NCBI RefSeq assembly: GCF_018687715.1 | Contig: NC_056755.1 | Span: 23,777,501 to 23,841,500, forward strand | Direction: 5' to 3' | DNA: 64,000 nt | DNA from: Carya illinoinensis | Lineage: Eukaryota; Streptophyta; Magnoliopsida; Fagales; Juglandaceae | Shown here: positions 11,426-20,984 of the stretch, piece by piece | Position numbering within the stretch: the stretch's first letter is position 1 | Layout: every line of letters starts with the position of its first letter | The notes under the pieces: generated by a model | Seen by the model: the letters and a program-made list of their open reading frames with translations, nothing else | What the model was told of the DNA's origin: nothing | The model's database searches: none | Translations under genes and position numbers: made by a program

Positions 11426-12443
11426 ACCCATCATACATACACAATAAATTGATAGTAAGTTAAAAGCTAACTTATCTTGAGCTTTGCATTTTTATGAGAA
11501 TTCAAGCACGAACACGAGGAACTGTAAGTAATGATTTTAAAAGTTACAAAACTTACTCGCTAATAATTAGAAACATGAAAAAGTGCTAAGTTGAAGATTT
11601 ATCCATCTACATGTGGCAAAATGATTATTTTGCATCCTAATTCCAAAACTACCAAAATTTACATACCTCATAGGGCCGAAACATTAGAGGCTAAACTCTT
11701 GATTTTTATTGCAATTCTTCCAATTTGAAAATGATCAAACCCAAAATTTTCTTCTAATATATTCATAACATATTTCTAAGAACAACTATGCTTTGAATCA
11801 CCATGTAAAAGTCACCAAAATACCAAAACAACACTTGGAGTTTTTGGCTTCCTACTAAGTCCAAAACATAATTTGTTTCTTATCTAATTTTGATCAACCA
11901 TTTGATCCATGAATTAAAAAGATTAAATCTTCAAGCCAAAACATCACATGATTTAAAAAGGTGTCCCAAAACATATTCAAGCTTTAAACTCAAATCACAT
12001 GGTTAAAAATCAACCAAAACATGGATCTAGCCAAAAACATCAATCCTTTGGCCTAACCGAATATCCTCTGGCATAAAATTTCATATCTTTAAAACTAACA
12101 CCAAATATCTTCAAATTAACATCCTAAAATGTTTCTAAGAGGCTGAAGATTCTCAAATAAAAATATCAAAGCCATTGGCATAAGATTAAACTACAAAAGA
12201 TCTAAACTTTCTTAAACTAGAAACTATTTTTTCTCTTCCAATTTCTAAGTTTCTATATCTTAGAAAATTTTTCGTCAAAAGCTTTAATCTTGCAACAAAT
12301 CTTCAACCAATAATCATATACACATGTTAAGAATACACAACAAAAAGTTCGGACCAAGATGTATTCATTAGCTTGGTAAAAAACTCCCACATATAACACA
12401 CTCTCCTATTTATTGCCTAGAATGACCTTTCTGGGGTCAAAAT

Positions 12444-15400
12444 TGTAACAGCCCGCTAGAAATTGAATGGTATAATTTCTATAGATTTTAAGAATCTCGT
12501 GAAAAATTCGTAAGTTTTCATGAATTGACTAATCGCAAAGGTTTTACTTTTTCAACATAGTTAGTATTATCACTCACTATGGTGCCAGAAATACAATTTT
12601 AAGTATTTGAGCTAGTCAGAAGTGTCAGAATATGTTATGGTCTGCCCCACTAGACTCAATTGAATATTTAGGATTTTATAGCACAATAACACATTTTCAT
12701 AATTTTGGATGAAACACCTATTTGAAACTGTGAATTTATTTTTAGGGGCACCTCGGGATTGAGTTTTGGTAAACAATTTTCACTTTAGGTTAATATGAAT
12801 ATTTAGGATTTTTTAATACTAAACTTTTTACGCATTTTTTTGGAGTAAATAGTAATCTCGATAAGTGTATTAAGTGTAGTGTATTTTCAAAATCACGGTG
12901 TAGAATGTCCAAATTAGATTAGAGAAGTTTTATTTAGACACTTGGCACAAAGAGAAACCATTAGATGGATTTGTGAAGGAAATCAAGGTGTGAGGTCATG
13001 CCACCTAAGCAAAACTTATTTTTATCTTATCAACCAAATTGTACTAGACCAAAGATGGTTTCAACCCTAATGAGACCCTAAATGGTTGGAATCCAATTGA
13101 AACCCCAAAAACTTGGTTGAAAACCAAAACCCTAAGCGGTTTCCCTAAACCCTAAAGTTGGCCTCCAAACCCCTTTTTATCCGATTTCTAGCGTTGTGTT
13201 TAATCATTTGATTAAATCACTTCTACATGCTATTAATTCATCAAATCCTTGTTATGACATCATTATCCAACCTTTCAAACCTTGGAAATTTGATTAGGTG
13301 AACAAAAATTAGATTTGGGCTTGATAACATCTCAAACCCTAACCAAACCCCCTTTAAACCCCAAATTGGAGCCCACTTAGTTGAGGCCCACCAAGGCCCA
13401 CGAATTTGGCCACCTTGGCAAAGCTTCTTGAATAAGTTTCCTCGCCCACATGGCAGACCATCCAATGCCCTTGGCTGCACCCAATAGTGCTTTGATGTGA
13501 TGGAGAAACCCACCTCATCAACCTCCATATCTCACAGCTTCTGCAGCAGTCCTTTCCCCTCACTATTCTCCCTTTTATGTCACATAGCCATCTCGAATCA
13601 AGGTTCATTCAAGCCCATATCTTCCCCCCTCTAGAAGTATAGAGTCGTGTAAGATACACATATTTCCCTTTAATCACTTCTTCACCTCATTCTTAGAGAG
13701 AAACCTAAAAGAGCTCTCTCGGGCAGCTTTCTGGGTCATTTTGCGTGGAGATTTTCAACCCTTTATAAGTATTTTCACACGATGAATCCTTCATAAAAGT
13801 TATTTTTCTTTGAGTATAGTTTCTGTAGACATATTATTAGAATCATTACATGGTCATTTGATTAGTCAAAAGTATTTTTAACCATAGAAAGGTCATTCTG
13901 GGAGTGAAACTAGAGAGTATGTTATGTTTTAGAATTTTTGACCAAGCTAATGGACATATCTTGGTCCGAAACTTTTATGGAGTGTTTTTATCATGTGTTT
14001 AAGAGTGTTCATTGAGGTTTTGTTGCATGAATAAAGCTTTTGATGATAGATTTTCTTAGATTTTGAAACTTGAAAACTGGAAGTGGAAAAACAAAGTTTG
14101 AATATTTCAAGGTCTGATCTTACTCTAAAGGCCTTGATATTTTGATATAATGCTCCTAAATCTCTTATTTTAATGGTCGGATATTATTTTGAAGATATTT
14201 AATATTATTTTCAAAGATATAATTTTCTATGCGAGAGGATTTCGGTTAGGCCTAAGATTTGATGTTTTAGTATTAGATCCATGTTTTATTGATTTTTAGC
14301 CATGTGATTTTAAGTTTGATGGTTGTATATTCTTTAAGACACATTTATAAACCATATGATGCTTTATTTCGAAGATCTCACCTTCTTAAGCCATTGATCA
14401 AGAGATTTATCAAAACTAGTTGAGGAAAAAGTTTTTGTTTTTGGACTAAGTGTAAAACCAAAAAATCCAAGTGTTATTTTGTGATTTTGGTGACTTTAGT
14501 TCGATGATTTAAAGCATGGTTGATCTTAGGATGATGTTATGAATATGTTAGAAGTAAGACTTGATTTTTTGGAATTCTTGGAGATGTTTTTATTTAGTGT
14601 TCAAGCGTTTGGATCTTTTTACAAAAAGGTTTGGTGTTGATTATTAGATTTTTCTAAATGGATGTTTTAAGTATGGTTTTAAACTTAGGATAGGAAGATC
14701 CTTGTTGCAAAATTTTGGTTTAAGCATGAGTTTTGAAGTTGGAAAGAATTGTAACAAAAATCAAGAGAAATGGCCTAGGAATGTTTCGGCCATAGTGTGT
14801 TTTCTATAGTTTTGATTTATTTTAAATTTTTTTGAGTTGATATTTGCGTTTAGGATAAAATTTACAAGAGAAATATAAATTTTGAAAAGTTTTGGAGTTA
14901 GGATGTGAAATTATTAAGTTAGGGGTAAAATGGTCATTTTCCCACATGTAAATGGTAAAATGGTCATTTTGCTCTAATTTTTCTCTTTTGCATATTTATA
15001 ATTTTTAGTAATTAAATTTTTAACTTTTAGAATATCTTCTTACAGTTCCTTGTGTTTCGCAGTTTATTTTCATAGAACGCGACAAACGTGGTAAGTTAGC
15101 TTTTAACTTATTATCAGTTTACTGTTTATGTATGATGGATAAAGGAACCACAATTTATGTATGTATTTTATCATATATGTTATGCCATGCCACGTCATTA
15201 CATGTTTATCTATTACGCATGATTTATTCTATCACGAATGCTTATCTGTTACACAATCTATTATGTCACGTATTGTTATATGTTACAAGTATGTCACATT
15301 ATGTTATGCCATCTATTATTACCTGTATGCCATATCACATAATATTTAATGTTACATGTTATGCTATATTAAGAAATTTTGTCAATTACATGTTATGTCA

Positions 15401-15599
15401 TACTACAAAATATTTCTATTTCAAGTAAGTCATGTCTCTCAAGTTACGTTCAAGTCATGTTATGCAACGTCAGGACTTCTGTTCTTTCGTATTCTAGTCA
15501 CGTTTCATCTTGAATACAATTGTGTATTTTGAGAATAGTTAAGTTTCAGTTATCAGTTATTTTGTACTACTATCAAGGATCATACGCGCTGCCTGGTAT
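12444..15599 (+). mobile_element. LTR B2, 5' part
   Basis: Starts TGTAACAGCCCGCTAGAAAT directly after target duplication aaaat. The 3' end is at 19392 (GGGGCATCACA), followed by aaaat. It is the same family as B1 but in opposite orientation and inserted inside it, so 12444 is a head-to-head junction creating a large inverted repeat. The middle, with the 42-, 33- and 28-bp arrays of B3, is missing, and an A-family 5' LTR plus gag occupies 15600-18880 instead. No ORF of note. Confidence 0.88.
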
Positions 15600-16539
15600 T
15601 GTGATGACCCGCTTTTACGTGTATTTTTACTGAAGGGTTGTTTTTAATTTAATTAATATATTGGTTTATTTATTTTAAATTCATGTATTTTAAATTGGTT
15701 TTAATTTATTTGATGTGGTGTTTAATTTATTTAGTCGTTTTACGGTTTTTAAAACCGTTTTCGGCGGATCTGTTTTTGGTTTCAGGAGTGAGGATTGGAC
15801 CTCATTTCTTTTCTTTTCTCTTTTTCTTTTTTCCTTTTTCCTTTTCTTTTTCTTCTTTTCTTTCTTTTCTTTCTTTTTCTTCTTTTCTTCCCGTTTTCTC
15901 TCTTCCTGCGAGCTGCTCTCTTCTCCCTCTCCTTTCCGTCGCCGCCTCTTTGACCGCCTGGTTCTCCGCCGTCCGACCGTCGTGTAGTGCACCACCCCCA
16001 CCATTCTCTTCCCCTCCCACCAGAGATCATCCCCACCAATTTTCAGGGCCATCCGACCAGCCGTTAGCCGCCACCCACGATTGGAAGTCACGACACCAAC
16101 CCTGCTTTTCTCCCCTGTCGTCGGTTGCTTTCGCAGCCCAGAACTACCGCTCGCTGGCGTAATGGCCTATACCACCCACCCAGTTTTCTTCCCCTCTCAC
16201 CGGTGAACATCCCCAGCAAGTTTCACCTCCATCCGAGCCACCGTTAGCCACCACGAGCTCCTCCAAGCCACACGGATTTTCATCGATTCCGGTGCCGTCG
16301 CACTACCTCCAGCCACCATCTCTTCACAACTTCTTCACCCACCTCTTGCCATCCTAGCCCACCCAATTTCGGCCTCGATCCGTTGCAGGAGCATCTCCGA
16401 TGAGCTCAACTCCATTCAGCCCCTTTTTAGCTTCCTACCGCCATTTCCACCACCACCCACGGCCAAAACTCGTTTCCCTTAACTTCATAAATATCTCAAG
16501 ACTATTCCCTATCAATTTCGTGCCTTGGTTTGTTTGAAA

Positions 16540-16581
16540 GTGGGTAATTTATTACCCACGACCACAGTGTAAATTACACTG
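16540..16581 (+). promoter_or_regulatory. Twin palindromes of family A LTR
   Basis: GTGGGTAATTTATTACCCAC (16540-16559) is a perfect 20-bp palindrome, and CAGTGTAAATTACACTG (16565-16581) follows 5 bp later. Equivalents are 35636-35677, 41516-41556, 46155-46196 and 51564-51605. The role is unknown. A protein-binding site or RNA/DNA hairpin near the transcription start is plausible. Confidence 0.75.
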
Positions 16582-16983
16582 TTAGATTGCTTTTCCTCTG
16601 CCGTCTGCAACGCCGCGAGCTTTCGAAAAATACCGTATAGTACTGTAAATATTTTCTAAACTCTACTTTTAGATTTGAATATATTTTGCTCTTACAATAA
16701 TTATTGGATTGGTTGGTTGATTCCGGACTGAGTCCAAGGAGTTTGGGGGTCGAATGGATTGAGGACGGAGTTGTTGGGTTGATGTTGATGTTTGTTTGAG
16801 ATATTTGTGCCTTGATGTTTGTTTTGTATAGTGCACGCATGTTCATGTTTAAAAAGGGAAAACCGGGCTTTTCGTGTAGTTGCATGCATGTACATATGTT
16901 TAAAAAAATGAAAGTTGGGCTTGTAAGCGAGAAATGAATTATGGTATATGTGAACGGTTGTACTGACTGGTTTGAGTCAAAGG

Positions 16984-17181
16984 CACGTGTAGGGATGGTG
17001 GTAAGCAGGGACGGTGGTAGAGTCCCGCCTGTGATTCCTGCCTATGGTGCACGCGTAGGGATGGTGGTAAGCAGGGACGGTGGTAGAGTCCCGCCTGTGA
17101 TTCCCACCTACGGTGCACACGTAGGGATGGTGGTAAGCAAGGACGGTGGTAGAGTCCCGCCTGTGATTCCCGCCTACAGTG
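16984..17181 (+). repeat. 66-bp tandem repeat (3 units) in A LTR
   Basis: GTAGGGATGGTGGTAAGCAG recurs at 16989, 17055 and 17121 (third with one change), an exact 66-bp period. Because 66 is divisible by three, it yields repetitive frames on both strands that should not be taken for genes. Confidence 0.95.
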
Positions 17182-17714
17182 CTCTGACGGTCTGGTTTTT
17201 GGGCCATTATCGGGGATAATGGCGAGGTTATGTTTAAAGGATATGTTTTTTTTGGGCCAAATGGGATTTTTGGCGTGCGTGGAAAAATATGGTTTTATGA
17301 GTTTAGTGCATTGGCATTCTTCATGCATATTGTTTGAGTTTTGATATGCTTTTACCTGCGGCACCATTTTTGCTACCGTAGATTTTGGTGCAGAGTTCGA
17401 GAAGGAGGAGGAGGCTGAGCCCGAGGATGCGGCCCTGCTGGAGTTCTGAGTTGGGTTATGCTTTGTATTTGGCTTTGAAACTATATTTGTGTTTTGTAAT
17501 ATTTTAATATGTAGGTTTTGAACAGCTTTGTATTAAACAAAAAAAATTCTAGTACTCAGTTATGACTTTCGTTATCCGCTGAGTGTTTCTTCATGCACAT
17601 TTGTTGCTTATACATACACTTGGCACTCGTCGATAGGGTGGTGACCCGTGATGTCATCATCCAAACATCTCGATTTTTCCGTGTTCGTGCGTAGGGATTT
17701 GGGAGCGTCATAGG

Positions 17715-17726
17715 TGGTATCAGAGC
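17715..17726 (+). other. Primer binding site (initiator tRNA-Met type)
   Basis: TGGTATCAGAGC follows the A LTR end by four bases. This is the standard plant PBS complementary to the 3' end of initiator tRNA-Met. Confidence 0.93.
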
Positions 17727-17998
17727 GGTTTGGCTCTGGGTAAAACCACATGTCCTGTAGGGAGTACCAGAATGTTTTTAAAGTTGTGTTTTAAAATTTA
17801 TTTTAAGTAAAGTTGCTATTTGACATGTTTTATTTGTTTTATTTATTTGAGCTTGTTTCTTGTTTTATTTATTTAGTTATGTTATTGCATGCTGGTTTCT
17901 TTTTATTTCTTGTTATGTGGTGTTGGTTTTTGGTTTTATGTTATTGGTTTTTATTTGTTTTCTTAAAGGGGGTCAAAGGTTGTGATGTGGCGGGAAAA

Positions 17999-18880
17999 AT
18001 GGTGAGACCAAGGAAATCTACTCAAGGGCCTCAGGACGAAACATCGAGAGATGATTCCATAGCCCAAGCATTACGGCAGATGATTGAATTTATGCAACAG
18101 AATTTTAGGCCATAACAAGGAGGGCCTTGGCCACAACCAGGAGGTCCTTGGCCACAGAAAGAAGGGCCTTGGCAACAAGGAGGGCCATGGCTACTACCTG
18201 GAGGGCCTAGTGGAGGGGTGCAAGCTGGGTGCACCTATGAGCACTTTTTGGCGAATAGAACTCCACACTTCACTGGAGAAGAGGATCCACTTCAACCTGG
18301 AAAGTGGGTCAGAGACTTGGAAGGAACTTTTGAGGTGTGTGGTTGCACTGAGGCACAACAAGTACTCTATGCCAGCTATCTATTGCAAGGCACCACTTTT
18401 GAGTGGTGGGATACCAAGAGAGTAATGCTGGAATCAAAATTGGGATCTTTCGCCGCTGTGACCTGGCAACACTTCAAGAAAGAGTTTAAAGATCACTTCT
18501 TTCCCACTTCCATGAGGCGGCAAAAAGCAAGAGAGTTCTCAAGGTTGGCCCAAGGGAGCATGACCGTGGAATAGTACGCCCGAATATTTATAGAACTTAG
18601 GCGATTTGCTCCCCACCTCATCGCCACAGAGGAAATGCGAGTTGAGCATTTCTAGGAGGGTCTACGTCCTGATATACACCGTATGGTGGTCAGCCACCGG
18701 ATATCCACTTTTCAGGATTTAGTGGATGTGGCCACTCTTGTGGAGCAAGAGAATAATTTGAGAATGAGCTCCCCTCCAGGACATAAGAGGCGGAGTTTTT
18801 CTAGTGAAGGAAGTAGTTTGGGTTCGCCTCAGAAGTTTGTTCAACGGACAGGGACTCGACCATTAGCAGCCTTGGGAGTG
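17999..18880 (+). pseudogene. Gypsy gag (Tekay/Del-like), three in-frame stops, truncated
   Basis: Gag forms the retrotransposon particle. ATG 17999 gives MVRPRKSTQGPQDETSRDD, then a Gly-Pro-Trp-Gln-rich segment (18116-18200), then the retrotransposon gag domain: HFLANRTPHFTGEEDPLQP, LQGTTFEWWDTKR, TWQHFKKEFKDHFFP, EFSRLAQGSMTVE, RFAPHLI and GLRPDIHRMV. Stops in the same frame lie at 18113, 18572 and about 18652. About 18680-18880 continues as VDVATLVEQENNLRM. The zinc knuckle, protease and pol are absent because the reading runs directly into B2 sequence at about 18881. It lies 270 bp after the PBS, the normal position. Confidence 0.88.
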
Positions 18881-19392
18881 CGTATGGTAGTCCTAACTAT
18901 CATTCCCCCAAATGGTAGGCCATGTGTGAGGATTAGAGCGGGGAGCAGACACTAGTAGATTGGAGGGGGTTGACTAGACGCCGCAGACACAACACGAAGC
19001 TTACAACTTCTATAGTTAGTTTTTGGACAGTATTTTGGCCTTATTAGTCAAGTTACTTGACGAACTTTCTCAATAGTGTATTTTGGTAATGTAAATATGG
19101 AGTTTGGTCTCCCATGTTTTTGAGATTATAGTCTTCTAAGACTCGTACTGAAATAATGGATGTTTATTTTGTTAAGTATGATTGGATTACGATTTAACTA
19201 TTTGAGATATTATAAGTTTAGTGCATAGTATTGCTAAAAAAAAATTATCTGCTGCGAATATTGCATAATGCTAGATGCATGTTAGGAACATTGCATCTTA
19301 TATGTCATAAACGGTGGCAGGTAACCTTGTGTTGCATGTCTCGACACTTCAGATATCCGTTCGATCCCAAACGGAAATCTAGGGGCATCACA
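18881..19392 (+). mobile_element. LTR B2, 3' part
   Basis: Resumes B with a degenerate ATGGTAG...TAACTATCATT hairpin and ends GGGGCATCACA at 19392, followed by target duplication aaaat. It matches B3 39855-40307. Confidence 0.85.
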
Positions 19393-20692
19393 AAAATAAC
19401 TTTTGACCAATCCAATGACCTTTAAATGGAACAAAAAGGAACAACTTTCATGGAGGAAACGTTGTGAGAAAAGTAATTCTTTTATTTTTTTCCTAAGAAA
19501 AGTGAGAAAAAGAGATGGAATGAGTGTGAAATTGGCTGGATGCCTTTTTGCTTAAGTGAGGGATGGTGATAGGGATTAGAGTGAGCTTGATTGTTGGTTT
19601 TGACAGCCCAAATTAGTGGACAAAATATCTCAAGATATTTCTCTCCAAGGTGCCTTGTAAAGGGAGAGGAGTGAGGTGACTTCAAGCCATCAGTTCAAGT
19701 ACAAGCTAGGGCTCTCTTGAGTAGAGTTGGTTAGCCATGTGGGGGTGGAATACTTAGCCAAGATGACCAAATTTGTGGGTCTTAATAGAATGGGTCTCAA
19801 TTTAGGGTATAAAAAGTTGGGATGCTATCAATTCTAAATCTAACTTTTCTTAGCCCAATCAAATATCCAAGATTTAAAAAATTGAATAATGATGTCATAA
19901 CATAAATTTCAAGGATTAATAACATGTGGAAGTAATTTAATCAAGTGATTAAACACAATACTAGAAATCGATTTAGTTAGGGTTTGGAGGTCAACTTTAG
20001 AGTTTCAATAAAACCGTTTAGGGTTTTGGTTTCAACCATGCTTTTGGGATTTTAGTTAGATTCCAACCATATAGTGTTTTACTAGGGTGAAAACCCTTTT
20101 TGGTTTGGCACAAGCTAGTTGGTTGGATGGAATGGGGTTTTGCTTAGGCGACATTATCTCACACATTGATTCCTTTAAAATCCATTTAATGGTTCCTCAT
20201 GGTGCCAGGTGTCTAACACTATTCACCAAGTGTGGTTAAGATTTTGCTAAGAGACTAAATAAAATTTCTCTAACCTAATTTAGATATTTCACATTGTGAT
20301 TTTAAAAACACTGCACTTGATGTGCTTATCGAGGTTACTATTCACTCTAAAAAATTAATAAATCAACTTTACACTGTAAAATCCTAAATATTTATACAAA
20401 CCTAACAGTAAAATTCGTTTATCAAAATTCAATCTCAAAGTGCCCTTAAAAATAAAAACACAGTTTCAAACATACATTTCATCCAAAAATATGAAAATGG
20501 ACTTATTATGACAAACAATCCTAAATAATTAACTAAGTCTAATGGCACAAACCATAATATATTTTGAAACTTCTAACTATACTAATAGACTAAAACCCAT
20601 GCGATTGGTCGATTTGTAAAAACTGACGGGGTTTTACTAGTTTTCTAAAGCCTATAGGAATTCTACTATTGAATTTCTAATGGGCTATTACA
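19393..20692 (-). mobile_element. LTR B1 (reverse), right part
   Basis: Continues B1 after the B2 insertion. Read on -, the join across the two aaaat copies restores a stretch homologous to B2 13855-13905 (GGTCAAAAGTTATTTT then AGAAAGGTCATTCT). Ends with the reversed B start at 20692, then gcatg. Confidence 0.85.
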
Positions 20693-20983
20693 GCATGAGA
20701 GTGATCTGACTAATAGGTCAGATGATGATGCCATTTAAGAACTTGTGAGTCTCGATACTCAATACTCATCGTCTATTGTCATTTTTTTCCAATGGTTGTA
20801 GTCCAGAATTCGTGAGGTTGAAAAGCTTAACGAGAATATTTGTGTACTTCAACGTCTTGTTCACGAGTCAAACAAAAAAATAGGAGACTTAAAACAGGAG
20901 AATAAGGATTTAAAATCCTTGTTTGTCTTTTCATTTTTCAAGCGCTTGAAAAATGAGGCTAAGAGCATCAAATTTTTGTAAGT
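20693..20983 (+). pseudogene. Unit G copy 2, 3' part (coiled-coil), unknown function
   Basis: Continues the frame of 8205-8313: ESDLTNRSDDDAI, stop, LDTQYSSSIV, a stop at about 20790, then REVEKLNENICVLQRLVHES and KKIGDLKQENKDLKSLF, ending at a TAA near 20981. The alignment with copy 1 (LSTQYAVSV...EVDHLNNQIFELHQRLV...LNQENKELKK) is clear by eye. It ends only tens of bases from the end of the antisense copia pol. Confidence 0.55.
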
Positions 20984-20984
20984 C

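Larger units (their letters stand above)
8314..12443 (-). mobile_element. LTR B1 (solo, reverse), left part with nested D fragment
   Basis: The start TGTGACGCC is the reversed B terminus. Its other end is at 20692 (reverse of TGTAATAGCCC). Imperfect target duplications acatg (8309-8313) and gcatg (20693-20697) flank the whole. Order read on -: 5' end at 20692, through 19393, then 12443 down to 8314. LTR B2 (+) is inserted at 12444 with a perfect aaaat duplication (12439-12443 and 19393-19397). The B1 interior carries the degraded 28-bp array (about 8840-9020), a 33-bp array (10624-10790) and degenerate ATAACATG repeats (10940-11420). Fragment D interrupts it at about 9025-10580. No coding capacity. 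Confidence 0.8.
15600..17710 (+). mobile_element. Family A gypsy 5' LTR
   Basis: Begins TGTGATGACCCGCTTTTACG and ends GGGAGCGTCA, followed by TA and a tRNA-Met PBS, so it is a genuine 5' LTR. It contains a long pyrimidine tract (15806-15895), a C-rich region encoding only accidental frames, two adjacent palindromes (16540-16581), a 66-bp array (16984-17181) and a short acidic coding stretch ending at 17449. At 2111 bp it matches the four solo copies (2.0-2.3 kb). The + strand element is truncated after gag. Confidence 0.92.

Noticed and set aside
16939..17367. Repetitive proteins (GGRVPPVIPAYGARVGMVVS-type) on both strands, also at 40981-41247 and 45450-45743
   Set aside because: The 66-bp period is a multiple of three, so any open frame repeats itself on both strands; other A copies lack the array.
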